A stretch of 64,000 bases of DNA from an uncultured Anaeromusa sp. (GCF_963668665.1 NZ_OY764902.1:904001-968000), one strand, 5' to 3'. Shown: positions 17,419 to 27,116, counted from the first letter of the stretch. Notes: a model not told the origin generated them from the sequence alone. Program-made: numbers and translations.

Positions 17419-17829
17419 CTATCTGTCGTTATTGAAATGCACTTCAGATCCGAGCAAGTATAGATTTTTTTTAGCTTCCAGTATGATGTCACCGTTATTT
17501 TTCAGAATGAATTTGGATCCGCTTTCGTGAAACAAAGCTACCTGCTCCGCGGCTTCCGGCGGATAGTCGGCGCCTTCGGAGTACAGCACATGCGTAACCA
17601 CACCATCGTTGAGGTCATCGTTGAAAAACTGTACCAGCACTTCATCCCCCACGTGCGGCATGGCCACCATTCCCCATCCAGAACCGACGTAAGATGAAGC
17701 CACGCGGATCCATTCGGTTTCAAAGCTTAGCAACGACAGCCGCACTTGCACCCGGTATGCCTTGGCATCCACCGCCGTAACAATGCCGGTTTGCGCAGAG
17801 CCGCTGCTAGGGTCTTTTCCCTTGGGCAT
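17419..17829 (-). CDS. Baseplate assembly protein V (spike)
   Basis: 136 aa. The OB-fold pattern GIVTAVDAKAYRVQVRLS, WGMVAMPHVGDEVLVQFFN, GVVTHVLYSEGADYPPEAAE, then a beta-helical end, GDIILEAKKNLYLL, identifies gpV. It forms the membrane-piercing spike under the PAAR tip. Confidence 0.92.
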   Translation of the reverse strand: MPKGKDPSSGSAQTGIVTAVDAKAYRVQVRLSLLSFETEWIRVASSYVGSGWGMVAMPHVGDEVLVQFFNDDLNDGVVTHVLYSEGADYPPEAAEQVALFHESGSKFILKNNGDIILEAKKNLYLLGSEVHFNNDR

Positions 17830-17840
17830 GCGCTCCCTCC

Positions 17841-18917
17841 TTACATCTTTTTATCCTTGTAGTCATACAAATCTTGCCGGTACTGCGCGGCGCTGTCCGG
17901 CCGCTGGCTCGTCACGTTAAGGCTGCTGCGATAGCCTTCGCTTTTGCGATAGGTATGCCGCAAACGATCAACATAATACTTGCCATCAAAACGGCCGCAA
18001 CCCTTGAGGGCCACCATCTTCTCTGCTTCCACTGCGGCATTGCCGGCAATGCTCACCTCATCGGCAGTTACCACCGCCCTGGAGTGTTCTTTCAGACGCT
18101 TATTGGCCTGAGCCTGCGCCAGCTCCGTGGTTTTGGCCCGGGAGTCGTAAAAAATGCGCACCTTTTCGCCATACTTATCAATCAGCTCTTGATTGTGCGC
18201 CTCCGCCTCGATTAAGGTTTTGTGCTTACCCATCCAGTGCCGGACAATGACCTTGTTGATTACCCCGACCATGGAGTCATCAAAGCGGACTTTCTGCAGG
18301 TTGGAGTTGCCACCTTGCCGGTATTGCAGCGTGGCAACCACTTGCTCGTCGGCATCGCTGCGCGGCCCGAAGTACAGCTGCTTTTCCTTATTCACATAGC
18401 AGACAAACCCTTCGCGATCTGCCAAGGTCTGCAGCACATCCCACTCTTTTTTATCCCGATAGAGGTCTTTTTCAACCACCACGGTTGTAGCCGTCACCAC
18501 CGGCGTCAGCCCCCGTTTTTGCGCCAGCAGCTCCGCAATTTGCGAGGCAGTGCGTTCGGCAAAGGCCAGGTTAAATTCACTGTCCAAGAGAGGGGCGGAA
18601 TAGTCCCGGCCAATCAGCTGCACCGTCATAGTCTCGCCAAAATACGGACGCACGCCGTCTACCTTGCCGGTAAAGACGTGCGTCAGCTCGCTCTTTCCCC
18701 AGTTTTGAGCATCGTTGACATAGCCCAGCCAAATCTTGATTTCTTGCTCTTTTCGCAGCCAGTCTGACAATAGCAGGTTGTTTTTTAAGGTGATTTCAAA
18801 GGAGTCAGCGGCCAGGTATAAAGTGTTTTCCACGGATACATCCAGGATGTCCGTCCACTTTACCGTTCCCCTGCCGCCATCACCTGAAATTTCAATCCAA
18901 CATCGAGGCGCCTTCAT
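17841..18917 (-). CDS. Tail hub protein (gpD / late control D-like)
   Basis: 358 aa from ATG 18917 after GGGAGGAAATCGC. KAPRCWIEISGDGGRGTVKW, YLAADSFEITLKN, KIWLGYVND, VFTGKVDGVRPYFGETMTVQ and GRDYSAPLLDSEF are typical of phage late control gene D hub proteins. It connects tail tube and spike. Confidence 0.9.
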   Translation of the reverse strand: MKAPRCWIEISGDGGRGTVKWTDILDVSVENTLYLAADSFEITLKNNLLLSDWLRKEQEIKIWLGYVNDAQNWGKSELTHVFTGKVDGVRPYFGETMTVQLIGRDYSAPLLDSEFNLAFAERTASQIAELLAQKRGLTPVVTATTVVVEKDLYRDKKEWDVLQTLADREGFVCYVNKEKQLYFGPRSDADEQVVATLQYRQGGNSNLQKVRFDDSMVGVINKVIVRHWMGKHKTLIEAEAHNQELIDKYGEKVRIFYDSRAKTTELAQAQANKRLKEHSRAVVTADEVSIAGNAAVEAEKMVALKGCGRFDGKYYVDRLRHTYRKSEGYRSSLNVTSQRPDSAAQYRQDLYDYKDKKM

Positions 18918-19642
18918 GCGATTTCCTCCCAGCTCGTCGGCATTTTCAGTGCCGGCCACTTGTCTGTTGCATAAGTCCGGATAAGGATTTTGGCTTTGGA
19001 CAACGCCTCTTGGCTGGTCGGCAAACTAAGCTGTTTTAGGTCTGCCGGCAGGTCGCAAGCCGATAAGCCGTTCAGCTGCGCCAACGTTGGCCAGTCGTGC
19101 GGCGTATCGTAAAATTTTGTGCAAAGGGACCGCAAATTGTCCCCTTGCTGCACCTGGTAGGCGCTTGTAGGCACCTGCTCCAGCAGCCCGGTTACGCCGC
19201 CCGATAGCTCGCCAAAGCTGTTATAGGATGGCGTGCTGGTAGTCGATACCGTCGTGACCTGGTTGACTGCCGCTGAATTACCGTTGGCTCCGGATGCAAT
19301 GTCCACCCGGATCAGCTCGATGTCATATCGCACCCGGGTATCGCGCTCATAGGAAAAGTTAAAGCTTTTGATACGGACCTTGGCGCTGACCTCGCCGTGT
19401 ATAAACTGGACTTCTTGTCCTTTCCCCATCAGGGTCAGGATGGCGTTCGCCTTGGACTTGGCCCCGTCGCCGTCTATAACGCCGCTGAATTTCAAGGCCC
19501 GCTCTTCGTCCCCCATGTCCATATAATCCGGAGCACTCCCAGGAATGTCGAACTTGGCCAGCGCACGGCTTGCGCCGAAGTCAATTTTCTTGCTCGGTCC
19601 CAGGTCAAGGGTAATGTCGCCAATTCGGGTTTGCGTCGCCAT
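18914..19642 (-). CDS. LysM-domain tail protein (XkdP/gpX-like)
   Basis: 242 aa. The N-terminal 150 residues form a tail-associated domain with FNFSYERDTRVRYDIELIRV. Residues about 165-210 form a LysM motif (YQVQQGDNLRSLCTKFYDTP, LAQLNGL, LKQLSLP). It sits between the tape measure and the hub, the standard gpX position, so the LysM domain most likely serves the tail tube end. Confidence 0.87.
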   Translation of the reverse strand: MATQTRIGDITLDLGPSKKIDFGASRALAKFDIPGSAPDYMDMGDEERALKFSGVIDGDGAKSKANAILTLMGKGQEVQFIHGEVSAKVRIKSFNFSYERDTRVRYDIELIRVDIASGANGNSAAVNQVTTVSTTSTPSYNSFGELSGGVTGLLEQVPTSAYQVQQGDNLRSLCTKFYDTPHDWPTLAQLNGLSACDLPADLKQLSLPTSQEALSKAKILIRTYATDKWPALKMPTSWEEIA

Positions 19643-21681
19643 TACACACCTCCAAACGCCGGATCTCTGCTGCGCAGGTACTTATCTGGCACACTGCCGG
19701 CAACGTACTCGCCAGCTTCCTCTGCGCTGTTCACGCTGACGTTGTTGGTTATGGTTACCTGAGGGGAGAAAGTATCGCTCCCGCTGCCGCCGTCGATAAG
19801 AGGCGTGTTGTCCGCGCCATACGTAGGTACCATAGGAGTTTCATCGTTGTAGGAGGTGTCAGCTACACCGCCTGGTGTCTGGTGGCCCATCTCCTTGGTG
19901 CCTTTTTCAATGTCGGCAACTTTGGTCTTTAAGCCGAGAAGCTCATACATTTTATCGATGATGCCTTTCAACCATCCCATTACTGATTCATACACCTCTT
20001 TGACTGTATCTCTGAAGCCCATGAAATTTGTTTCCCATGCCGCGATAGCCGCCAGCAAAGCTATTGTAATCCAGCCCAAAGGTCCCATAGCAATCAACCA
20101 ACCAGCAGCTACCCTGGCTGCAGTAGCTAAAAATGAAGGAGCAAAGCGAGCTACCCATCCGGAGATTTTTCCCAGCCACGGCCAGGCAAGTTGTGCCCCC
20201 TGCCATAACGATCGCCAAAAGCCAGCACCAGTTGCTCTTATCAAGTCAAATCCTGCCTTTAGATTGCCGATGCCACCCCCAAGTTTCAGTATCCATTTCC
20301 ACACCGACATAACATCGGCTGCCGAACCTAAAATAGCAGATCTCATAAGCTTGAAAACCATGGTGCCAAGTTTTAACATTCCCAGGGACGTGACAATCCA
20401 CATAATGCCTTTAACTACTTCCGGATTTGCCTCAGCCCATTTTCTAGTAGCGTTAATGCTTTCAGTAATCCCGTCTAATCGCTCAGATACAAACGTACCT
20501 ATTGGACTACCACTATCTGCTGATAAGTTTTGAAGAGATCCTATCATATTTTCAAAGCGACCCTTTAGCGTCTTACTCTGTTCACCAATGCGGTCATCTA
20601 GAGAAATCGCCTTGGCAATATTAGCCCCGACCTCTTCCCAACTTCCCTTGCCTCCTTGCATTAATGCCATGGCAGCTCTTCCGCCTTGTTCGCCAAATAC
20701 TTTGTGCAAATACTTCATCTGATCATCCGCCCTCATCCCTTTTAGGGATTCGCGCATAATACCAATGACGCTCGCCATGTCTTTAACTTTTCCGGTTTCA
20801 GCATCCATAAAGACGCTTTTGCCATTGTCTCCAATCCACCCAAGCTTAGCCATGTAGGCTGTTTGCTGTTTGGTTTGAGGAATAAGTCTTTGTAACATAT
20901 CGGCATAGTTAGTCCCCGCAGTACTTTCATCCAAACCACGATTATTTAATACCGCTAATGCCTGCGCCGTTTCGTTTACAGATTGCCCAAGTTGCGCCGC
21001 TGTTCCTGATGCATATTTAAAGCCCATCTGCAAAGAATAGATGCTAGCGGTTGACGCTCCATCTACACGGCTAATCATATCGGCAACTTCCTTCATTTTT
21101 TCACCAGAAAGCCCATATGCGTTGCTAATTTTAACCATAGCTTCTGCTGATTGATCAACCGGAACCTTGCCCGCCTGCGCTAAATATATAGCGGCTTGAC
21201 CCAAGCCACTATAAACATCTTTAATGTCGGCACCGCCCTTGACCAAGGTGGTCATCCCATCATAGGCATCCTTAGTGTTAAAGCGAGTAACGTCGCCAAG
21301 TCTCTTTGCTTCTTCGCTGGCTTTTTTTAGCTCTTCTTGCATTTTTTCTAGCGGAATACTGGAGTCATAAGCAGCTATCTTCAAGTCTGTTAAACTATCT
21401 TCTGCCTGAGCAAAATCAACTGCCGTCTTTACAATGGGCGTCATCAAAGCAGCCCCTGTAGCACCGTCATGCATCGCAGAAGACTGTAAGTTTTGCGATT
21501 GATTTCTCAAATTTCTAACAGTTTCTTCTACGCGGCGTATGTGGACCGTCGTAGTAATATTTCTACTCAATCCTGATAAACTGCGCCTCAGTCCCTCCAC
21601 TTGCCGCAAGGCACTCTGAATACCTGGCCCCATATTATTTACTGAGCGAAGCATCATGGATACACCAAAAGACACATCCAT
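19642..21681 (-). CDS. Tail tape measure protein
   Basis: 679 aa. The N terminus MDVSFGVSMMLRSVNNMGPG and coiled regions precede the phage tail tape measure core (DVTRFNTKDAYDGMTTLVKG, SAEAMVKISNAYGLSG, NETAQALAVLNNRGLDES). Hydrophobic stretches near 440-560 may insert into the membrane during DNA entry. It sets tail length. Confidence 0.92.
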   Translation of the reverse strand: MDVSFGVSMMLRSVNNMGPGIQSALRQVEGLRRSLSGLSRNITTTVHIRRVEETVRNLRNQSQNLQSSAMHDGATGAALMTPIVKTAVDFAQAEDSLTDLKIAAYDSSIPLEKMQEELKKASEEAKRLGDVTRFNTKDAYDGMTTLVKGGADIKDVYSGLGQAAIYLAQAGKVPVDQSAEAMVKISNAYGLSGEKMKEVADMISRVDGASTASIYSLQMGFKYASGTAAQLGQSVNETAQALAVLNNRGLDESTAGTNYADMLQRLIPQTKQQTAYMAKLGWIGDNGKSVFMDAETGKVKDMASVIGIMRESLKGMRADDQMKYLHKVFGEQGGRAAMALMQGGKGSWEEVGANIAKAISLDDRIGEQSKTLKGRFENMIGSLQNLSADSGSPIGTFVSERLDGITESINATRKWAEANPEVVKGIMWIVTSLGMLKLGTMVFKLMRSAILGSAADVMSVWKWILKLGGGIGNLKAGFDLIRATGAGFWRSLWQGAQLAWPWLGKISGWVARFAPSFLATAARVAAGWLIAMGPLGWITIALLAAIAAWETNFMGFRDTVKEVYESVMGWLKGIIDKMYELLGLKTKVADIEKGTKEMGHQTPGGVADTSYNDETPMVPTYGADNTPLIDGGSGSDTFSPQVTITNNVSVNSAEEAGEYVAGSVPDKYLRSRDPAFGGV

Positions 21682-21726
21682 AACATACCTCTTTCCCCAA
21701 AATAGGCCGTGCCCTTTTGGCGCGGC

Positions 21727-22217
21727 CTATTCGTCACTTTCTTTTTGCTGTTCACGTTCTTTCTCAAAAAACCAGCCCAGCGCATGCCAAAGAGCGTCTT
21801 TTTCGCCCTCAGAGAGCGTTAGCCATCGGTCGTAGCTAACGGCGTGGGTGTGCTTTGCGAGTTGAATGAAGCGATATAAGTCTGCCCTTTCCGCAAAAAA
21901 GCGGCCGCTTCTTTCGCCTCCGCACGCTTATCTTTGCTCATACCGAATAGTTCTTCAAACACAGCCAAGTAAAAATCCAGATCTTCTTGCGGCAGGGAGT
22001 CATAAAGCGCCTTGTAGTTACCGTCCGCTGGATTGCCGCCGTAGGCTGTAATGCACTTGACCGCGACATATCCGTCAATCATGAGCGTATTCCCGGCAAT
22101 GCTTTCCAAGCTCATTTTGAGCATCTGGATAACATTTACCCGGTCCGCCCCGAAGGGAGACCGGAAGGTTACTTCGCTGCCGCTGGGCAGCGTAAAGGTA
22201 TAAGTTTGATTAGCCAT
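21727..22217 (-). CDS. Tail assembly chaperone, -1 frameshift product (gpE+E' type)
   Basis: Begins as the 132-aa protein below, then shifts -1 at TTTTTTG (plus-strand 21894-21900) into a 55-codon frame with no start of its own: AERADLYRFIQLAKHTHAVS, WLTLSEGEKDALWHALGWFF, ending EQQKESDE. The fused product is 163 aa. The location just before the tape measure gene, and the T TTT TTG slip site used by P2-type phages, make a programmed frameshift the natural reading. The frames are seen; the shift is inferred. Confidence 0.8.
21819..22217 (-). CDS. Tail assembly chaperone, short form (gpE-like)
   Basis: 132 aa. MANQTYTFTLPSGSEVTFRS, LKMSLESIAGNTLMIDGYVA and LPQEDLDFYLAVFEELFG fit the short tail chaperone that follows the tube gene. 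The last 24 codons after the slip site are used only when no shift occurs. A GC-rich hairpin (21703-21730) follows the long frame. Confidence 0.85.
   Translation of the reverse strand: MANQTYTFTLPSGSEVTFRSPFGADRVNVIQMLKMSLESIAGNTLMIDGYVAVKCITAYGGNPADGNYKALYDSLPQEDLDFYLAVFEELFGMSKDKRAEAKEAAAFLRKGQTYIASFNSQSTPTPLATTDG
21894..21900 (-). promoter_or_regulatory. Slippery heptamer TTTTTTG for -1 frameshifting
   Basis: In the zero frame the codons read GCT TTT TTG, so T TTT TTG has the X XXY YYZ pattern. A G-rich stretch follows. Confidence 0.75.
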
Positions 22218-22237
22218 AATATAGGTTCCTCCTCAAA

Positions 22238-22672
22238 TTAGGCTTCGGAAACGCCCTCGGCCTTGAATTTCAGATCTTTATCAACAACCGACTTGCCGGC
22301 CTTGATGGACAGGGACAATTCCGGAATCACAGCTTGCTCAACACGCAGCCGGCCGCTTTGGCCCTTAGACGTATTGGCCACCGTGAAGCTGATGGTGAAG
22401 CGCGGACTCGCCGGCACTTTCTCCCCACGGCGCATGGAGCTAGTCCCGAAGATGCGGGTTAGGATGTTCGTGTTCATCCAGCCGCGCTTCAGCTCGCCGT
22501 CAATCTTGATATCGCCGTCCAGCAACCTGGCAATCCGTTCATTCGTTTCCAAATATTCTTCGGTTTCATTTTTGACATTGAGCTTGCACTCTTTGTACTC
22601 GCCCACCAGCTCAGGGCCGTTTGACCCTGTAACGGAAACCGATACGTCATACCCTTGAATGGGATCAGACAT
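22238..22672 (-). CDS. Tail tube protein (XkdM/gpFII-like)
   Basis: 144 aa. PIQGYDVSVSVTGSNGPELV, GEYKECKLNVKNETEEYLET and GELKRGWMNTNI match contractile-tail tube proteins of the XkdM kind. It directly follows the sheath gene, as expected. Confidence 0.87.
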   Translation of the reverse strand: MSDPIQGYDVSVSVTGSNGPELVGEYKECKLNVKNETEEYLETNERIARLLDGDIKIDGELKRGWMNTNILTRIFGTSSMRRGEKVPASPRFTISFTVANTSKGQSGRLRVEQAVIPELSLSIKAGKSVVDKDLKFKAEGVSEA

Positions 22673-22688
22673 TTGCTCTCACCTCCCC

Positions 22689-24110
22689 TTAGCTCAATGT
22701 GGAATCCGCGGTCAACTCGCGTTTAACCCCCAAGACGATAAAGTCTGCCGCATATAGCGGCACCCAACGCGCAATGGCCGTCAGAATCCGCGCCGTGATG
22801 TTCTCCGGCGGGTTGGTCTGGTCATTGCATAGCGTCGGCTTAAAGCCGCGGATAAAGCCCAGATTCTTTTGCGTTTGCAGGTACATGTCAATTTGGTCCG
22901 CTACCGAATTCCAAAGCGGCAGGTCATGCGGCTCGGAAATAGCCCACTGCAGCGCGTTGTACAACTCCATCTCCATCTTGTCCTGCTGACGCCGGATGTT
23001 GCTCTGGCTCCACGCCGAATCACTGGAGAGCGTCAGGCCGTTTCGAATCCGAAAGCCTCGGTTCGGCACCAGCGTAATCGGGCTGATACGGGCTTGCGTC
23101 AATCCCTTTACCTGCGCATACGTAAATTTATGCTCGCAGCTCAGGATGCCCTTAACCTTTTTATTGCTGGGAGACTGGCACGGATTGAGTACCGACACAA
23201 CACCAGCATAGTAGCCGTCCGGCGCCACATACGTACCTTCCAAATCCTCCGGCTCCACCCAGGGATATACAAAATAGCCCCGCTCGCTATCAAGGGCCGT
23301 AGTCTGGGCCTTGGCCGCATCCACGGACAAACCTGGCGCGGTATTGAGTACAGCCATACGCAGACCTTCTTCAATGTCGCAGTTTTCGACAAAAGAAAGC
23401 AGAGCGCTATGAATGGTTGCCGAATACTGCTGCGCGCAAAGCACAAGCCCTACCTGCTCCGGCTCCAGCGCTTTCAGACCGCTGCGTTTGCCTGTCGCCT
23501 CGTCGATTGTGCCGACATAATCGGCATCAGCTACGGCAGCGCCATCATTACCACCTGCCAAACTGACCCCCGCCGTGGTAGCTTTCGGCAACGCCGCAGC
23601 ACCGGTCGCCTTAGCGACGTTAACAAACTTGGAGCTGACTTTGGCCAGCGTATCAAGGGTAAGCCCCAAGAACGACTCCACCGCCCCCTCATAGGAAACG
23701 TACAGATCGAAGTTGGTGGCATTGCTCTTGATGGTCACGGCCACGTCATTACCCCAAGCGCCGTCACTATTGGCAGTAACCACCAGACTGTCTTTCGGCT
23801 CTGCAGTTCCATCCTGAAACGTCTTTGTGGCTGCTGCATGCCCAGTTCCCGCAATGCGCACGATACGCAAATCATTAGCCCCTTGCACCAGGGCACCGTA
23901 TGCGCTCAAATAGCCAGTCAGCCCCGTCATATGGTCGCCGAACGTCGTTACAAGCGACTCAGCGTCCCCGATGGTTGTCGGCGTATTGATAGGACCGCGT
24001 TTGAACGTGCCCACAATGCCGATACCCGACAGGCTAATCTGCGGCGTTGGGCGCGGCCCCACATCCGATTCATCAATCTGAATGCCAGGCACAATAAATT
24101 CCATTGCCAT
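22689..24110 (-). CDS. Tail sheath protein
   Basis: 473 aa. FIVPGIQIDESDVGPRPTPQ, GIVGTFKRGPINTPTTI, SDGAWGNDVAVTI and the C-terminal RGFRIRNGLTLSSD … DFIVLGVKREL region are typical of contractile sheath proteins. This proves a myovirus-type tail. Confidence 0.95.
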   Translation of the reverse strand: MAMEFIVPGIQIDESDVGPRPTPQISLSGIGIVGTFKRGPINTPTTIGDAESLVTTFGDHMTGLTGYLSAYGALVQGANDLRIVRIAGTGHAAATKTFQDGTAEPKDSLVVTANSDGAWGNDVAVTIKSNATNFDLYVSYEGAVESFLGLTLDTLAKVSSKFVNVAKATGAAALPKATTAGVSLAGGNDGAAVADADYVGTIDEATGKRSGLKALEPEQVGLVLCAQQYSATIHSALLSFVENCDIEEGLRMAVLNTAPGLSVDAAKAQTTALDSERGYFVYPWVEPEDLEGTYVAPDGYYAGVVSVLNPCQSPSNKKVKGILSCEHKFTYAQVKGLTQARISPITLVPNRGFRIRNGLTLSSDSAWSQSNIRRQQDKMEMELYNALQWAISEPHDLPLWNSVADQIDMYLQTQKNLGFIRGFKPTLCNDQTNPPENITARILTAIARWVPLYAADFIVLGVKRELTADSTLS

Positions 24111-24128
24111 CTGATTGGTTCACTCCTT

Positions 24129-24635
24129 TCAAGCCGGTTTCACGTCTAGCACGATTTGCGCTACCGTCGGCACCGATTTAGGCCGGCTGCGCTCCACAAA
24201 AAAATCCGCGTCCAAATGGATCGCGGCTATGTGCAGGTCAGCTAAATCTTCAGTTGCTAAATACTCAACTTTGCGCGGAAAGCTATCGTTTATCACGCCG
24301 CCTAGCTTGCGATTTTCCACTAAGCTGGCACGCACGATATGCGCTAGCCTTCGAATGGCCCGATCTCCTTGGGCCAAGCGCTCTTCTCCCGGCTTTCGCT
24401 CCGCCGAGGGTAGGCTGCGATTATCTAGAGCAATGTACACCGTGATACGAGCCGTGCACTGGTCTTTATCCTGTGTGTACGGCTCATAATCTTCACCGTC
24501 ACAACCAGCGGTAATGGAAAGGCTTTTCCCCGGTACCACGCCGTTAACAGCCGACCAGGTGCCAACTCCATTCAGCGTTGCATCTGCTTGGAGAGTTTCA
24601 ATGATTTTATTGACTACTTCGTCCGGGCTGCTCAT
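24129..24635 (-). CDS. Tail completion/terminator-type protein
   Basis: 168 aa. It sits between the virion morphogenesis gene and the sheath gene, where contractile phages encode the tail terminator. It has an alpha/beta pattern (RITVYIALDN, LHIAAIHLDADFFVERS) but no motif I can name firmly. Overlaps the upstream gene by 4 nt. Confidence 0.65.
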   Translation of the reverse strand: MSSPDEVVNKIIETLQADATLNGVGTWSAVNGVVPGKSLSITAGCDGEDYEPYTQDKDQCTARITVYIALDNRSLPSAERKPGEERLAQGDRAIRRLAHIVRASLVENRKLGGVINDSFPRKVEYLATEDLADLHIAAIHLDADFFVERSRPKSVPTVAQIVLDVKPA

Positions 24636-25231
24636 GAGCGGCGCGCCTCCTCCACAAGTGCTTTTACGACAATTCCTGCCAGTATGGGCACATCACCTGT
24701 AGGCACGATCAAGTACGGCCTTGCCGGTATGGTGACCGACTTAAGCCGTAAAACGCGACCGCCGCAAGGCACAATCAACGCCTTTTTGCTCTTAGGCCGG
24801 ATCACGCCGCCCATTTGCTGGATTCTGGCATAGATGAGACCTTTGGGCGCTCCTACTTGAACGTAAGAATCGGTTTCTTTGAAAGTGATTGAATTTTTGA
24901 GGTCCCCGGTATTGTGAAGAATTCTATTGCCCATGTCCTTCAGGGATGCTCGATGTAAAATGGAGGCTCGCCCGCGGGCCTTAGCGTTTTGAAAGCGCTT
25001 GGTATTCCTAGCACCTGCCTGCGCATTCATGGCCAACGTCCCTTGGGTAATCGGGCTGCGCGACTTCCACTTATTCGGGCGACCTTCCGCCTCAAAGTTT
25101 CGGTCCACAACGCCCACCATGGCCACGCCCAGCTTCTTCAGCACCGGCTGCATGCGGTAGCCGCGCTCCTTCATGATTTCCAGCGTCTTTTCAACTTTTT
25201 CCAGGCCTTCAATTGCAACAATTACGTCCAT
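24632..25231 (-). CDS. Phage virion morphogenesis protein (gpS / Mu gpG-like)
   Basis: 199 aa. FEAEGRPNKWKSRSPITQGT, ASILHRASLKDMGNRILHNTGDL-type region and IPARPYLIV are the usual marks of the virion morphogenesis family used in tail completion. Confidence 0.82.
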   Translation of the reverse strand: MDVIVAIEGLEKVEKTLEIMKERGYRMQPVLKKLGVAMVGVVDRNFEAEGRPNKWKSRSPITQGTLAMNAQAGARNTKRFQNAKARGRASILHRASLKDMGNRILHNTGDLKNSITFKETDSYVQVGAPKGLIYARIQQMGGVIRPKSKKALIVPCGGRVLRLKSVTIPARPYLIVPTGDVPILAGIVVKALVEEARRS

Positions 25232-25650
25232 TGACTCAGCGCCCTTTCCATCTCGCTCGGTCGTGGCGTCGTGCTCCGGATAGCCGCCCGGCCATTCGGC
25301 ACAGGAGCCGCCGGAATGTACTCCACGCCAGGCAATCCGTCCAGCAGTCCATCAGCTAAGATATCCGCCAAATCAGCCTCAGCACGCTTGATAAGGACTT
25401 CCGCCAAATACGGCGCCTGCTTGTCCGGCCGCGCCGAGTAGTCCCTTTCAAGGGCAAAACCTGCAGCAAAATTGGTGGCGATGCTCTGGATCATGGCCGG
25501 CACTGGATCAAAAGGCACCTTGTAGCGCTTACGCAGGCGGGCGTCAATCCGCGCCTGCGCATCTGCAATAAAATCCGTCGGGTCAAAGTCGACTTCGTTT
25601 TCCAGCTTCGACTTATCCCGGACCAATTTCTCCGTTGTGTAGGCTGCCAT
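25222..25650 (-). CDS. Head-tail connector, gp36/DUF1320-like
   Basis: 142 aa. FIADAQARIDARLRKRYKVP and FDPVPAMIQSIATNFAAGFA match the DUF1320 gp36 adaptor proteins of Mu-like heads. Overlaps the next gene by 10 nt. Confidence 0.85.
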   Translation of the reverse strand: MAAYTTEKLVRDKSKLENEVDFDPTDFIADAQARIDARLRKRYKVPFDPVPAMIQSIATNFAAGFALERDYSARPDKQAPYLAEVLIKRAEADLADILADGLLDGLPGVEYIPAAPVPNGRAAIRSTTPRPSEMERALSQWT

Positions 25651-25663
25651 TTAGACCGCCTCC

Positions 25664-26677
25664 TTAGGATACCTTGGCGCGCTTGATCCAATCCGGGTGG
25701 AAAATACGAGGCAGGCCATAGATGCCAACCGTAATATCCACATGCGGATTCTTCGCCGCCTGGCTCTTATCTTCTACAATAGAGAATTTACCAGGTTGCG
25801 GCTTTTCGATGCCGCCGTTATGCAGGCTAATGGTCGAAGCAAAGTCCATGACCTTATCGCCAGGGTAATCGCCCACCATAACAATTTCACCATCAGGGAT
25901 AAACATCTGGAAGTTTTTTTCTTCATCAAGATACCCTTCGTCATAGACGACAAACTCCACTTTGGGAATCATCAATTTCAGCGCCGGCGTCGGATCCAAC
26001 GGGCTCAGCATACCCACAAAATTTGACTGCTTCAAGAGTTCAATAAACTTGGCGCTTTGCACGGCTTGTCCAGCAGTGAAGCTATTCATGAATACCTTTC
26101 GCGCTGCAGCACCAGTGCCACGATATCCCTGCACCATTTCAGTTAAAAGAGCTGCCGGATCCGACTTGGTAGGGTCGCTCCACTTGTTAACAGCTGCCGA
26201 AATATCCGTTTTGGTAGGCAACTTATAATCCACCAGATACTTGACATTATTTTCTTCAATGTCAAGCAAGCCATCAATCACAGCCTTCCAACGCAGCCAT
26301 TCAATACGAGTATCCAATCTCGTATCAAGTTGCAGCCCTCCCTGGAACACCAGGTCACGTCCTGCGCGCTCGTTGAGAGTACCGGCTAGGCGTGCATACA
26401 ACAGCTTTTCTTCGCCCAACGGCAACGTTTCTTTCCAATACGCAGTCCCGGTCCGTTTGGTTCCCATTTTAGGAATTTGCACCGTTCTCGGATCAGTCCC
26501 GATTTGATGCGCCTGCGTCATTCCAAAGGCAGGCTCAAGCACGTCGTATTCGATGTCCTTCGCATAAACCGGCACGATCGGGCAAAAAGAATTGCCGATA
26601 AAGTTGGCCGCATTAGCGCCAGAGCGGTTTCGAATCACAAAGTTAAGTTCTTGGGTTGTTGGAAATTGTAACGCCAT
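25664..26677 (-). CDS. Major capsid protein (gpE-like)
   Basis: 337 aa. Its length and pattern (FIGNSFCPIVPVYAKDIEYD, ETLPLGEEKLLYARLAGTLN, LDTRIEWLRWKAVIDGLLDI, IPDGEIVMVGDYPGD) fit the lambda-E-type capsid family. It follows protease/scaffold and decoration genes, the canonical order. Confidence 0.88.
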   Translation of the reverse strand: MALQFPTTQELNFVIRNRSGANAANFIGNSFCPIVPVYAKDIEYDVLEPAFGMTQAHQIGTDPRTVQIPKMGTKRTGTAYWKETLPLGEEKLLYARLAGTLNERAGRDLVFQGGLQLDTRLDTRIEWLRWKAVIDGLLDIEENNVKYLVDYKLPTKTDISAAVNKWSDPTKSDPAALLTEMVQGYRGTGAAARKVFMNSFTAGQAVQSAKFIELLKQSNFVGMLSPLDPTPALKLMIPKVEFVVYDEGYLDEEKNFQMFIPDGEIVMVGDYPGDKVMDFASTISLHNGGIEKPQPGKFSIVEDKSQAAKNPHVDITVGIYGLPRIFHPDWIKRAKVS

Positions 26678-26703
26678 ATCGATTCACCATCCTTTTTCCT
26701 AAA

Positions 26704-27075
26704 TTAAACAATGAGCAAGTTCGGTACCGGCTCGCGAGCGCCCAGCGCCGTAATGGCATCAGCGTCCAAACCGGTCAGTTTGTCTTTGTAGAAAATGCCA
26801 GTAGCATAAGCCCCTGCATTCTGCAGGTCGGCAGAAGCCGGCACTGTTTCGGCTAAAATCAGTTTAGCCACCTGGCTGCCATCTGCGGATGCTTTGGCAT
26901 AAGGAATATACAACTTGGAAGCCGTAATCATGCCAAGCACGGTCCCTGCAGGAATTTCCGCATTGGTAGCCGCTAAAGTCACAGGAACAAGCCAATCGGC
27001 TTCATTTCTGATAATGGCCCGAATCTCTACGGGTTGATATGTGGCCACGTCCGTTTGTCCAGGAGTATTTGCCAT
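26704..27075 (-). CDS. Head decoration protein (gpD-like)
   Basis: 123 aa, beta-rich with a typical IPAGTVLGMITASKLYIPYA strand pair and a C-terminal PVPNLLIV. Head decoration proteins of the lambda D family stabilise filled capsids and sit exactly between scaffold and capsid genes. Confidence 0.82.
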   Translation of the reverse strand: MANTPGQTDVATYQPVEIRAIIRNEADWLVPVTLAATNAEIPAGTVLGMITASKLYIPYAKASADGSQVAKLILAETVPASADLQNAGAYATGIFYKDKLTGLDADAITALGAREPVPNLLIV

Positions 27076-27116
27076 GTAAATCAGTCCTTTCGCATAAAAA
27101 ATAGCGCCCTAGGCGC

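Noticed and set aside
22869..24149. Long plus-strand frame (426 aa) opposite the tail sheath gene
   Set aside because: Arg/His/Leu-rich low-order sequence, no ribosome site, and exactly antisense to a clearly conserved sheath gene; a GC-skew shadow frame.
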